A DNA stretch of 46,693 nt, taken from Butyriboletus loyo. Lineage: Eukaryota; Basidiomycota; Agaricomycetes; Boletales; Boletaceae. Numbering within the stretch: the first letter of the stretch is position 1; every line of letters begins with the position of its first letter. The stretch is taken from the NCBI GenBank assembly GCA_038093515.1, contig JBBPSI010000190.1, positions 1 to 46,693 on the forward strand. The letters run 5' to 3'. Position numbers and translations under genes: made by a program. Positions 29,915 through 41,514 of the stretch are shown here, piece after piece. The notes beneath the pieces were generated by a model. That model was not told the DNA's origin, did not search any database, and saw nothing but the letters and a program-made list of their open reading frames with translations.

Positions 29915-30035
29915 GACACGAAAGCAGTATACACACCAATGATGCGCCAACCAAGTGTCTTCTCCACCCATACATTGCATGCTGTTTCAACTTCCTTGAA
30001 GTGGGGGCTAATCTTGCGGTGTAGATTCTTATCCG
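29915..30035 (-). pseudogene. Remnant of a second terpene synthase, exon 1
   Basis: On the minus strand this reads ISPHFKEVETACNVWVEKTL, closely matching INPHFKEVEAAFNAWVGKKL in exon 1 of the neighbouring synthase. Similarity carries on across the donor (tggtgtgtat) into the intron and then fades. No later exons are present between here and 29,700. A tandem duplicate reduced to one exon. Confidence 0.75.
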
Positions 30036-30125
30036 GGAAACGTGTGTGGCGTTATCACCTGATGACGCCACGCGGGGACATTGAACAACTGTGATGGAAG
30101 GACAAAAAAAAACAGGAATCATTGT

Positions 30126-31232
30126 AGCGCTCTAACGCCCATATGAAAAAAAGGCCCGCGGCACTCAGCAAAACATAACCGAATTAATCAACCATGGCGC
30201 ATCTGCGTTTGGTCAAGTTGTTTAGCTCATGGGCTTTTTTATTTTAATTTCGATTCGATTACACGCTAGTGAATTCGTGCGTTACGGAACCAATGACCAA
30301 CCTTGATAATCAGCCCTACTTACCCCCTTTATCCACCCCCGGAACCACGGCTGAGTCGGCGGTGCCACCGGCATGAAACAATTGAATAGCGGTTTTGCTC
30401 GAAAATGAACGATTGGGAGACTCTTGCCTTGATCCGATCCGCGGGCGCGCTGGGTGGCACCTCGACCTGTGCGATCATGAGAACTCGCTCTGAGCGGGAA
30501 AAGAACAAATGGGTGTCTAAAGGAGATCAGCATCTCCATCCTCGCTGTGTGTCTCCAACTCGCCCGGACTCTATTTCTCAGGTTTGCCTGGTATGTACAC
30601 GATGAAGGAGTCAGAGCAACTCGTTTAGGCGACGCAACGACGAACTCCTACCGTATGAGGGATATGAGGAAGTGTACCTGGGTTTAGGACCCAGTTCCTC
30701 CCAGACTTTGGCGGAGTCAAGCCAAGGAAGGCTGTCTGATGGCAAAGGACGTCGACCCTCTCTCTGAGTCTCTGCATCCCAAGGAACGCTAGATCTCTGG
30801 AGTTTCAGCAGAGTCCGAAAGCCTCTTCGACTGCACGGCGGCGGACCAGCCTCTGCTCCTCGGGAGTGAGTTTCTCGTAAGTCTTGTATATCGCCTCGAA
30901 CACGTCTCAGCAACGGATCCCTTGGCCATCCATGGTGGACCGCAGGCTTGTTCAGCTGGGTTTCGTCCGATGACCAAGGTCCGGGAAGGCTATGTGATCC
31001 ACCGAAAAGGATATTTCAAAGGGAAGGAGTCGCTTCGATCGTCGTGTATGAAAATGAAGTAGCTGCCAACGCAGACAAAATGCCAGGCATTTCATGGGCA
31101 CTGTTACCAAATGTGTATGTAACTGAGATAGACGGGATTGAATGATAAGGGGGAGGGACGTGTACTTGTCCAAGTGTGATCCCTGGCCGGAGTTGGAGAT
31201 GAGTTCTCTTTTTGGCAACTAGCAATTTCTCT
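30126..31232. other. Intergenic, with a possible gene remnant
   Basis: No intact gene is supported. On the minus strand 30804-30906 encodes VFEAIYKTYEKLTPEEQRLV followed by RRRAVEEAFGLC and a stop, which has protein-like composition but no upstream or downstream partner exons that I can join. Elsewhere only short frames occur. Confidence 0.35.
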
Positions 31233-31275
31233 TATGGAAAGCCGGACAACCGTGCTCGGTCTGTGCTTCGAATTT
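31233..31275 (+). repeat. Partial copy of the 152-bp repeat
   Basis: Forty-three bases starting tatggaaagccggacaac repeat the first part of the 152-bp repeat at 31339-31490 in the same direction, 106 bp upstream. This copy keeps CpGs that the downstream copy has lost. Confidence 0.7.
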
Positions 31276-32065
31276 CAATGTCCAACTAAGTGGAAATGGC
31301 CAAATATTATCAAATCAAATCAAATCAAATCACTTTTATATGGAAAGCCAGACAACCACACTTGGTCTGTGCTTCAAATTTCTCCAACTGCATACCCCAT
31401 CTGTTGATTTGCAAAGTAAGGATTCCAGTCACCATGTTTAAATTTTGCAAGACTCAAAAAGTCAATTGAGGTACATGGTATGTGAGAATAAGAAGCACAA
31501 AAGTACAAAGTGGGGGGTGATGACCATTGAAACCTATGACCACTAAAAATCAGCAGAGCACCAGTCAGAGATATACATAAGTTTCTTGGTCACAAGGTAT
31601 TGAACATGCTACATAAAGGCCAGGAGCTCAGTGGTCTCATTTGCTACTGTGTTATTGAGCACATGAGGTGTTGCATCACCTCATCTCTGCAGGGACATGT
31701 TTTTTTGGTGGTGGAGAACACAGCATGCTCCTTGAAGAGCTTGAAGAATCACCAGAGCTACAGTTACTGTGTTTTGATGTGCTTGCATGCTATGGTCATC
31801 ATTCTTCAATGGATGTGACAGATACATAGTAAACCCCACATACATTACAGTTAAAGATGTAGGGGATAGACATCAAGCTTGACACCATCTGGGATATGCA
31901 TTCCAAATGGGAAAGGTCAGGTTCTGTGACAGGTAGAGACAACACAGCAGACAGGTCTGTATTGAAGAGGTGGTGAGTAGTGGAGGAAGTGGGAATCAGG
32001 GAGAAATCCTGCAGCTTGGGGTTGGAGGTAGTAGATGTAGAGGGGGCAACAGATGAACTTGCAGA
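31276..32065. repeat. CpG-depleted decayed insertion
   Basis: Nearly free of CpG, in sharp contrast with the CpG-rich sequence beginning at about 32066. This is the signature of an old methylated transposable element. It includes a (ATCAA)n microsatellite (31306-31331) and the 152-bp repeat (31339-31490). No protein domain could be read in either direction. Confidence 0.5.
31339..31490 (+). repeat. 152-bp repeat, left copy
   Basis: From tatggaaagccagac to atgtgagaata. It is the reverse complement of 33549-33700 with about 90% identity by eye. Almost all differences are transitions, mostly CpG in the right copy versus TpG/CpA here. Confidence 0.85.
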
Positions 32066-33548
32066 GATAGACAGGTGTCGGAGTCTCTGATCGTGCCTAA
32101 TCGCCAGAGGTACTGTCTAGCGTCATACCTGAGGTCTTACCAGACCCATCTCTACCACCCGAACCACCCGACAACACCGCGCGGTGACGGAACGGACCCT
32201 CGAGCGTTGCGCTCGAGGGGAAGTGGACAGAATGTGCAAGCTGCAACACTCAAGCCACTAGCTGCAAATTGAATGTAACGGGGGCACCAGGAGGTGTCGA
32301 GGACGCTAGGAATATTCCACAAAACCTGGGCAACACATTGGAATGCGAGCGCAGATGGGTAGGGCGGCTAGATGAAGAAATTGTACCTGAGGTGACACCA
32401 GACGAGCCAGGTGATCCGGGCGGCGAAGCGTGTGTGCCAAATAGTTTGGACACGTTCCCAAAATGTCCTGGAGGTGTGGGAACGAGCGCTTTGACGACCC
32501 GAGCACGCTGGATCGAGATACCGGATCAGGAGTTGATTTGGGTGACCAAGTCGAGTTGGGTAACGAGATCTCGCTGGGAGGTGCAGGAGGTGGCGAAAAT
32601 GGTCAGGACAGTTCCCACAGGTGTTCAGGAGGCCCCATGAGCGAGGGAACCCAGCGCTTGGACGTTCTAGACGTGTTATGCCGAGATATAGGGCCAAAGG
32701 GGATTTTGGGCGAGATGGTCAAACCAGGGGAGACATTGAGGGCGACGGAACGCGCCGAAATGCTGGAGACCGTGCCGAATAGGATGGGAAATGGTGCCGG
32801 AAGGATGGTGCAACGAGCGGTGCGCGCTGCGACTCGAAACGAGTCGAAATGCGACTGCTGGCTATAGGTGGAGTGGGTCAGTATGGACCGCGCGAGCGCA
32901 CAAAGCGCAACATACCTGGACCATCCACAGCACCTAGCAGGTGTCCCAGACGACCTGCCTTACCCGTGAACCCGCCGCGCCGACGTGGCAAGCTCAAGTC
33001 GCAATCTAGAAACATGAACCACGTCAATACGAGAAAATGGACTCGCCACGTTATACGGCCGTGTCGAAGCTGAATCGGGCGAATCGGATTTTCCGGGTAT
33101 GTTGCATATGATTCACAGATGGTCTGGTTGCGATCCCAAGGCGCGATATGCGATGCTGACGGTGCTGGAGTCGATCGATGGTGACCGCACGCAGAGAAAG
33201 GACACAAGCACAGACCGAGTCCCGACTTTCCGTATATGGACACCGCTCGAGCGCTGCATTTTTGGGACGCATCGGACGCATCAGATTTCATACGGACAAC
33301 TTCATTTTATTAGGAAACCGTTGTGTTTTGATGCTGGATAGGTATTCATTCCCTTCTTTTGATTTTATTCACTCTTTTCATTACAGCAGACCACACTCCA
33401 TTTGAGGGAGAGTATAGGAAAGATTATGATCCATTCCTCTACTTCTCCTTTTCAGCATGCCTGTAGTTTGGGTGAACACCTTTTCTTCCGATGAGAAAGA
33501 TGAGGTTAATAACAATATTTAAATGCTACTTCGTGCTTCGACGTTCAC
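32066..33548. other. Unassigned CpG-rich stretch
   Basis: Two overlapping open frames (32269-32640 and 32463-32867, plus) are Gly/Glu/Arg-rich and lack recognisable domains, start context or introns. I do not support them as genes. The stretch lies between the two copies of the 152-bp repeat and may belong to whatever element carries them. Confidence 0.35.
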
Positions 33549-33700
33549 TATTCTCTCATACCATGTACCCCAATTGGCTTTTTGAGTCTTGCAAAATTTA
33601 AATATGGTGACTGGAGTCCTTACTTTGCAAATCGACAAATGGGGTATGCAGTCGGAGAAATTCGAAGCACGGACCGAGCGCGGTTGTCCGGCTTTCCATA
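33549..33700 (-). repeat. 152-bp repeat, right copy, inverted
   Basis: Inverted copy of 31339-31490, richer in CpG. Followed by a (tcgatcg)-rich palindromic stretch (33701-33727). No target duplicate was found outside the pair. Confidence 0.85.
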
Positions 33701-34380
33701 TCGATCGCACTTCGATCGATCGCGGTTTCTAGTTCCTGGAACTTCACTCAACCTCGACTGCCGATGTCAAGACCATACTCACATGGGTATTTTATCCGAC
33801 CAAAAAAAATCACTGCTATCTCCAAGTCCCATTTCCACTTCGGCGGCGTCAACGTAGCATCCCGAGCTGTATTCATCAATGTATTCATCGTGGCGCAAAT
33901 GAAATCTTCGTTCATATCGCAGCTTGAGTGAGATTCGATGAGTCAAATACGCAAATCTGTACATTGGGCAAGCGATCGCTTCGATCGCCCCGCTTCTGGG
34001 CCCGGGAATGAACGTTATGAATCACCGAAGTGATGCATTGCGGTATTCCTCCACCCAACCTCGCCCCGATAATTCGTTAGTCGTGCCAGAGACATCATAA
34101 TTCCCGTTGCTTCCAGCATTCGTGAGGCAGAACGACAACAGACGCTGTATATCTCATTGTAAAGTCAATAAACCTGCTGAAATCGTACGAGAGAAATGGC
34201 AGCAAGAAAGGGAAATGATCACTGTTCTGTATAAGACGGTGTGAATTTGCGGAACGAACTGCACTAGATCTTTGCTGCAGCGCCTCGCATGCGTCAATCA
34301 GCCTGCACTCTGTTCCATACAGCATCGCAGCCACATGTCTACACAGCTCACCCTTCTAAACGTACTGATCATATACATAC

Positions 34381-35320
34381 CGTCTTTGTCGATCCACAAT
34401 CCTTCATCGTTGATTGCAGATGCACGCTGGTAACGTCGACGACCTGAGCCCTTCTTCTCTGGGGACGATATAGCGTACCTGGAGGTTGCGTCTCGCCACT
34501 GAAAATGCTTGCACGGTCTTTGGTGGAGCCTGAGGAGGACGGTGACACTAGCATGCTATTTTTAGGGAATTTTGGGCGCCCGAGCTGAAGCACAAATGGA
34601 GGACGATTTTTATGGGGTGATTTGGAAATACTGATATTGATATCAACATTGTGGAAACGAGAACCCAAATCCAGTGTCGGCTGTGTATGCAGAGTGAGCC
34701 GCGACTTTGGCCCTATATCGGGTGCCAGTGTGCCATCGAATGAACAAGGCTCTGTGGAACTATCACCTTGACGCTTTTCATCGAATGAAATGACATTGGC
34801 ACTAGAATAACATACCAGCCAAGGGAGGAAACGAGGCGGAGGACATCACGTCCGTCGATACAAGGTGTGACCCTGGAGGCGCGTACGGAACGGTAAAGCT
34901 CGGAGAGGGAGACTGTTTCCTTGTATCCAATAGCACAGACGGTCTTCTGTGGAGGTATCGACGCTGTCGATATTGACGAAATAGATTGGTGAACTATCCG
35001 ATATCTTGGCCCGAAGCATAATCAATCGGCATCGTATGTCTACATCATTAGCGACAACCAAACCATGACATATAGCACTCACCTATTTCCGACCTGGCAA
35101 AAATCCAGACCAGCTTGAGCAGGATAAGGAAGCATTGCAAGTGGCTTGGGTGCCAGCACCCGAGGCAACGAGGAGTCCGGATTGAATGACATGGGATGCG
35201 AGGGGCTCGGAAGCCGTGGCATCTAGTTGAGTAAGGTGTTATTCCATCTATCATCATATACGGGGGAAGGAGTAACTTTGGTGAGCATATCGGGGACAAG
35301 GCGGGGAGAGACTCGCCTCG
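34381..35320 (-). CDS. Uncharacterised Pro/Ser-rich protein, partial model
   Basis: Several minus-strand segments join in frame. The first, starting at about 35320 after the acceptor actcacag, reads RRVSPRLVPDMLTKVTPSP. A 39-nt intron follows, then MPRLPSPSHPMSFNPDSSLP to GLDFCQVGNR. A longer intron precedes RPSVLLDTRKQSPSPSFTVP to SSASFPPLAG. A 48-nt intron precedes DSSTEPCSFDGTLAPDIGP to SIFSGETQPP. Finally KKGSGRRRYQRASAINDEG ends at WIDKDG (34381). The last junction implies an intron of only 20 nt. Composition suggests a disordered, possibly nuclear protein; no domain is recognised. Both ends are uncertain: a donor follows at 34380 and an upstream exon probably lies near 35390-35460. Confidence 0.45.
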
Positions 35321-36795
35321 CTGTGAGTAATTATATGCGCAGACTAATCATCTAACCCTTTATAATATCACTGAACCTCACCATAATAGCACCAGCCCTT
35401 GATACCGCGCGCAAGGCCAGAGGTAGTATAGCCGTGGCCCTTTCCATGGCATCGCATCACTGCTCAAAGACTTCACGAGCGTGAGATACATCGTGACCGG
35501 TCTGCGGCAAAATTCCACATATGCGCCTGCCGTCCAAATTCAGTTAGACTGGCAGGATCCCTTGTTTGTCTTAGGATCATACTAGGCTCTTCTTGGCTCC
35601 GAGGTCGTGGCAAGTGATACCTTTGTAGCGGCAGGAGTGCGCAAGGCCGGAACTATCCCTTGGGAAGGCAACACTGGGATCATACCATTCTAGGCGAGTA
35701 ACAACGCGGGTACGTTATCACAAGGCTGTTCGCAGTCAAGTTGGGAATGAGTAAAACGAAGACGTACTTGGATTACATAATCGAATGAACGAATAAACGA
35801 ATAGCATTTTCAATGGATGGACGGAGTGGACGAACTCTGTTTCCATGCAACATACCTCTGGCTCGAGTGTTTACACCGGAGCAGCGATGGCCGTCAGGCT
35901 TGCTTCCCTTGGCTCGGACACTGACGTTCGTACAAACGTAACAAAAGCGCCCGCCATTCTCATGCTGTCAATCCGATATCAGCTATGTACCCAAATCGTG
36001 GTCGGAGTAAACTGATCAATGATGATAATCCCATCAAGGAAAAGTTCTAGAACCACTCCCTGGGTGCGGGTATTGTGAATTCCGTTCCACACGCAAAGCA
36101 ACCAACCCCGTACGTACTCGCTATAGAATTCGGGTTCAGCTGCCAGTGGGGGCTAGGCCGGGTCTTGCGCGTCACTATTTCTGGCTCGATTGGACCGACA
36201 ACCCGCTGTACGATTACTGGAATACCTTGCGCGCTATGTTCCACGAGCACGCCATACCGCATGCATGCATCTGATCGAAGGTTGCCAATACACCATCAGC
36301 AACATCATTGTGGCTATGATGCGATCCGGGTTTCGATAGTACGGCCTAGCGACGGTATCACATTTTGGCATCGTTAAACTGCAGTAACGCCTTGTGTACG
36401 TGACTTGGCGTTGTGGCCAGCCAGTGTCGCCGTACGTAGGATTAAGCCACAAGATGCTGTATTCTGACCAGTCCTGCAGTAGCCAGCTGCTATGCTTATG
36501 GGAAAAAATACACATAATTGTTTAAATTATGTATCATTCCTCGCGATAAGCCACAGCTTGTGGTCTCACGCACCCAATTCGGGTCCATCTTGGTTCCTGC
36601 TCGGCCGCCACAGATCGTTGTTCGAGCGCTGTTCTCCGGCATAAAACTACGTTTTGAGCTCGGGAACGGCATCTGATTCCCTCTTCCCAGTTGCCCGGGT
36701 ATGATATCTATTTTACTATCCAAAAGCCCATACGTTTTCAATTCCCCAAGTCGCTATGTGGGGCTGGTCGACCTCGCCCATACCCCATACCTCCC
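35321..36795. other. Intergenic, nothing recognised
   Basis: Short frames only. The first ~150 bp may include another exon of the Pro/Ser-rich gene (a minus-strand frame HGYTTSGLARGIKGWCYYG ending at a GTGAGG donor near 35383), but I cannot extend it upstream. Confidence 0.35.
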
Positions 36796-36837
36796 ATAAC
36801 CCATACCTCTGGCCATATCCGGAGAGGTATGGGTTAT
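36796..36837. other. Perfect 15-bp hairpin
   Basis: ataacccatacctct (36796-36810) and agaggtatgggttat (36823-36837) are exact reverse complements separated by 12 nt. Upstream, ccatacc units are repeated several times (36777-36807). It could be a terminator-like or protein-binding structure, or a mobile-element end. Confidence 0.6.
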
Positions 36838-37115
36838 TACAGAGTCGACTATAGTGCGTATGAAGGTGAATAATTCTAATTCCCATAGTATTCGACACTC
36901 CATCCTGATGTTGTTGTCATTGGTGATGACATTGCATGCCTTGTCGCGGTTGAACATCAGACGTAAGTCACCTAAAAACCTTTAACAAGATCCGCGCCAA
37001 GTAACAGGGCATCACTTGTAGTATCTGCGAACAAGAAAGGACTTTCGAATGCAACCTGTGTACAGCGTGCTCGGAGTATGGGATCAGAACGTCAACCCTA
37101 GGCAAGCAACAGTGG

Positions 37116-38053
37116 TTATGTAACGAAAGAATTGGGAATAATATGATAAGTCTGTAACGAATCATGATGTCGGGGGTGCTTGTGATGCATAGTTCTGACG
37201 TGACTTTTCCAGCTGTCCTGGCGCGAGAAAGACCTGCCAGTGGGACAATACTGGCATTGGTAGCGTAGGTGGTAATGTGTATCCACGTGCCGGGTAAAGT
37301 TTCCTCGTTTTATTGGCGTCTTACAAACTGAACCCATTTGGGAATCCAGTAGCTGACAAGTAATCGTTTTATCCGAAGCACCGGAAACTTGGTGCATTTT
37401 ACGAAGATGACGAAGGAACGCTGGCTTGTTATGTGCAACGTGGTTGCATCGGGCATCTGAACCCTGTTGGTGCCAGGTGCACGCATACGATGGGGGTTCC
37501 GGTATCGTTGGGACCGTGTGAGAATGAGTGGATTGGGGGAGCTGGGAACCGGGGCTAGCGTCAGGCGCGGTGAAGGTAACTGTCGGGTTGGTTGAGCTAT
37601 TGTTTACGCGTTCTTCCAGCTGATCCATATATTCTATCAGAATCTGGACTGCCGCATCCTGAATGGGACGAAGATTCAAGGCCAATTCGATCTCCCGGGT
37701 ATGAATACTGACTATATTAGTCCCGGACTGCAGCACATAGGCAAAGATTTCCTCCAGGGTCAATGGCCTCCTATTGATAACATCAACGTCGGGTTTTGAA
37801 TGTCGGTGTTTCAAACAACACTGACGAGTTTATAACAAAACTCATAGGATTAAACGGCTCGCTGCATTGGACCCGTAAGAAGTCGTTCCGTTGAAGAGGC
37901 GAAACATCCTTACCCTTCGGGAGGCTGGTCGCTCTCGCCGTTTCCTCTTGACACACCTTCGGTGATCAATTCTGGAGGGGATAGCAAATCTCCGCGCCTG
38001 AGGGTTCCAGGGACAACAGGGTTGGTTGCGGGCAGAAATAGATGCCATTGCAT
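37116..38053 (-). CDS. C2H2 zinc-finger protein 1
   Basis: Two exons, 38053-37914 and 37770-37116 (143-nt intron, frame-consistent), giving 264 residues. Exon 1 encodes MQWHLFLPATNPVVPGTL to GESDQPPEG. Exon 2 begins RPLTLEEIFAYVLQSGTNI, with a short acidic helix and a Ser/Thr/Pro linker. Three fingers follow: CTWHQQGSDARC ... HLRKMH, CQLLDSQMGSVC ... HVDTHYH, and CQYCPTGRSFSRQDSWKSHV ... MHH. The long spacing between cysteines in the first two resembles fungal atypical C2H2 proteins. Probably a nuclear DNA-binding regulator; target unknown. Related in layout to the gene at 39684-40088. Confidence 0.75.
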
Positions 38054-38849
38054 GTTGATCACTTCGAGGGTGAGCCGTGTAACAACGAATCACTCACTGG
38101 TGCAGCCAGGTTATAAGTGCCGCCAAGTTGCGTACCTTGGCACGTTGGCATCTTTCTGTGGAAGGCTCCTTGCGAGAGGCGATGATTCAGTCCCCCGAAC
38201 CGACGACTGGCACGCACCCAATCTCGCTACTGATGCCCCCGCAGTACGAATTATACTTTGGAAACAAAGTTCATCTGATTTGAGTTACAACAGGGCATTC
38301 TCCGTGGACCCTGGGATTCTCCGGCGAGGAAGTAAATACTCGGTGCCTCCTTGACTCAAACGCAGGTGCTGATTTGGTCCGTATAGGTCTCACCAGAAGA
38401 GCTTAGGTCCTGTGTTATATAATTCATCCGGTACGTCGGCATCCCCCTGTGATTTCTGAGCCCTTCCGACCGTGTCTTCCAGAATGGGGTTCCAAGCTTT
38501 CACCACACCAAAAAAAACAAGGGGGGGCGCAGCCGTGGGGTACATGCCCTCCGCCCGAATCAGGCGCCACGGTAAGGCAAGATTCGTTCATTGCATAAGC
38601 ACAAACCCTATGAAGGTGACATCATACTGCGCAGCTTTCCGATCTTCCAAACAACGTGTTGCAGTTCGAACGTAACACCGGTCTATGCGGCCAGTATTGT
38701 CACAGTCGTTTGGGAGAATACTCCTCCTAGCATCAGGTAATGATATTCATCGTTAGTCATTCGTCGTCGTCAAGTTCCAAATTCGATGTGAACGGCCAGA
38801 AGACACGAGGCAGAAGGCGGCAGTCGCCTCTGTCGGCCATGGCACAGCC
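38054..38849. other. Intergenic, nothing recognised
   Basis: No domain-bearing frame. A 110-residue plus-strand frame starts at 38740 and runs into the duplicated segment; its composition is Arg/Ser/Ala-rich and not convincing as a gene. Confidence 0.35.
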
Positions 38850-39101
38850 TCATTATCGATGGCGAGATATAATCATGCGAGCCAAGTCACTCCAGAGGTG
38901 CGTCCGAACGGAGATTGATCTGACACTCATTGTTGGCGCGCCCACCAAGGCACACGCCAGGCGGGTCACACGGGTCATGCTGGCTCGCGTCACCAAGGTC
39001 GCCGACGCCGACGCCGAAAATACGGACTTCAGAGACCGCGTTCGCTACCTCATGTCGATGCACTCACGGTGACCGTCAGGGCGACGCAATGGAAAGAGAC
39101 G
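38850..39101 (+). repeat. Direct repeat, copy 1 (~250 bp)
   Basis: From cattatcgatggcgagatat to gtcagggcgacgcaatgg. It recurs at 39338-39590 with substitutions and small indels. It contains an open frame (RVTRVMLARVTKVADADAEN) that is broken in copy 2. Confidence 0.8.
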
Positions 39102-39337
39102 ACGTTCCCGTTCGGAAAGGCTTCGTGTACAGCAGTAATACAGGTGTCGTGTTCCGTATACCTATTTCTTTTTTTCTGTTCGTTATACTTACTTGGTCCG
39201 AGTTTATATCGGCACAAGGCGCCGCATGTCCGCACTACCCATTTTGTCCTGGGCGACCAATACCCTTGTCCGGTCAATCCCCATCGTGTCGTCTACTTAC
39301 AGACGTCCATTCTATTCGTCTTTTAAAGTTTCGAGGG

Positions 39338-39590
39338 CCATTATCGATGGCGAGATATAAATATATTCATGGATGGCTGCGAGCCAAGTCGCTCAAGAGG
39401 TCCGAACGGAGGTTGATCTGACTCATTGTTGGCCAGCCCACCAGATGCCGGGCAGGTCACACGGGTCACGCTGGCTTGCGTCGCCAAGGTCGCCTTTGGC
39501 AACGCCGCAAATACAGACTACGGGGACCGCGTTCGCTACCTCATGTTGATGTACTCATGGTGACCGTCAGGGCGATGCATTGGCAAGAAA
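39338..39590 (+). repeat. Direct repeat, copy 2 (~250 bp)
   Basis: Second copy of 38850-39101, spaced by about 235 bp. Several indels break the reading frame seen in copy 1. It lies immediately downstream of the zinc-finger 2 stop codon. Confidence 0.8.
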
Positions 39591-39683
39591 TGACATTCAG
39601 TCAGGCGTAGAAATTCATGATGGAACAAACGAAGCAAGGTTATGCGCATACATAGTACAGCCTTAGTGGGAGAATTAATGCAG

Positions 39684-40088
39684 TCACCCCGTCTCATGGT
39701 TCCTCTTCCAGTGGGCGCGCATAGAATCTTCCCTAGAGAAGGACTTATCGCACCCGGGGCAAGGAACTGAGAGGTGGACATGTGTGCCAATGTGACGTCT
39801 GAAACCATCTCTGCGGCACTCTTGATTGCAGTAGTACCCATTCTCCGACTGCCATCGACAAATTATCTTTCGTGCGGCAGGCCCCTGCGCATCGTGTACA
39901 CGACCTAGATGGACGACTAACTTGTCAAAATTGGCAAAGGATTGGCTGCACAGTGCGTCGCCCGTAAGCCACCTGCACTGATAACCACCGTTGATCGTGG
40001 TAACCACCGCTCTACACAATTCCTTCAGCGGTTTGATGAGAACGAAGAAAATGAGATCTCACCCCGCAGTAGAAGTTTCTCCTGTCAT
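39684..40088 (-). CDS. Small C2H2 zinc-finger protein 2
   Basis: Two exons, 40088-40063 and 40011-39684, with a 51-nt intron (gtgaga to gtgtag), giving 117 residues: MTGETSTAG|AVVTTINGGYQ and on. Three zinc fingers fill the protein: CRWLTGDALCSQSFANFDKL ... HLGRVH, CRWQSENGYYCNQECRRDGF ... HIGTHVH, and CPGCDKSFSREDSMRAHWKR ... H. The finger order and spacing match zinc-finger 1, from which this lacks the N-terminal half. Likely a paralogue from local duplication. The tiny exon 1 rests on splice consensus and frame only. Confidence 0.7.
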
Positions 40089-41514
40089 TTGGGTTGTGTA
40101 GTGTAAGAACGCGTGTAGCTGCTACAACTTTATAAGAGTGAGTCCACGGACAAAAAATGCCAGCCCACGTTAGAACCCCACTCGGTGTTGTATTCCCCGT
40201 AGATCGAAGATGCGCTGGGATACACTGATGGGTGAGGATGATACGTCGATCTATGCAAGGGAAGTTGGATTTTGGAGGTAGGAGGCAGAAAAATGGCGCG
40301 GCTCGCTCTAGGACAGGCAGCGGGATGGAAGAGGGACAAATTGAAAGGGATGAGGGTGAAAGGGGAGGAATGGCGAGTTTATATGTGTGTTTTGAGCCTT
40401 CCAACGGCGCCGATTGGAGTTCTGCCAGACCCTTCCATAGCCATAGTTCATTGTTCCGTGGGGTGAAACAAGCCACGAAGCAGCCAGACTTGGCAGGTGT
40501 CCGAAACCAGAGGTACCTTCGTTCCAAGTCAGTTGAGACGGGGGTACCTTGCGATGGCGAACGTCGGTCATGTCCAAAAAAGCCAGCCAGACGAGTGGAC
40601 CGATCGCCGCGTACTGATCGGTTGGTGATAGAATTGAACCAGCGTAACTGGAAGCTAGAAAATACTGTGTCGCGCGAGTAGGGATCTTTGTCAACCGTAG
40701 GATACCCACAGGGGACGAAGGGAGTGAGTGGAAGGAAACACGCTACGTTCTCGTATTTGTACCCATTTGCCATATATAAGTGAACTTGGCGCTAATATAA
40801 ATCGGCTCTGGATTTGTCCCTGCGAGGGCGTCTGATAACAGGGTAAATTGTCAGGTGAACCGCTTGTCCCCCTCTTCATCGGAGATAAGGAACTTCCTTC
40901 GCTTACCTGCACCACAGCCTGTGAACGTTTCCTGCTGTGATATAGATTTAAAGGTCAACCTGTCTGCATCATTCTCGCCCGAATAGAATGAGACACGGTA
41001 CGTGCAACGTGTACGCGCCGGTCCGATGAATGAAGATATCTAGATATCATTACTCCACGCTGCCTACCCGCGAGTGTTCAATAATCTCAAAGATCGACGT
41101 ACGGTCGGCGGATCGCCAGTGCAAAAATTATCACTCTTGTGATCCCATTAACAATGATTTTAATAGAATGCACATACCTAGAGTTAACTTTGCATGGCTC
41201 ACCAACGAACTTGAGAGTTGATCTCGGTTGCAACGTAATGTGGTAAATAACGTCGACACCGAGACTTCCTTCAAGCGCAACGTGTTGCATTGCAGCAAAG
41301 CGCACGCACTTTCCATGCATTTGTAACGTTTTTAATTCTAACTGGCGAATCACCTCGAAAGGACAACTCTTGAATGCCGCGATAAATTTGTAGCGATAAC
41401 GAGGGTCCCGCCAACCCACACGTTTTCAATCGCCAGTCCCGCTATCAGCATAAGATGGTTCAGCAATCCAGACGGATCGAGACACCGCTACAGCATGGTC
41501 GGAGGATTGTATGG
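40089..41514. other. Intergenic, no supported gene
   Basis: Overlapping frames on both strands (the longest 253 residues on minus, 40773-40012, overlapping zinc-finger 2) have no domain and conflicting coding signals. Probably the zinc-finger 2 promoter region and spacer. Confidence 0.35.

Noticed and set aside
32269..32867. Two overlapping Gly/Glu/Arg-rich plus-strand frames
   Set aside because: There is no recognisable domain, no introns and no start context. The long frames probably reflect high GC and few stop codons.
40012..40773. 253-residue minus-strand open frame
   Set aside because: It has no domain and an unusual Ser/Pro/Arg composition, and a long frame on the opposite strand overlaps it. 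It also overlaps the better-supported zinc-finger 2 exons.
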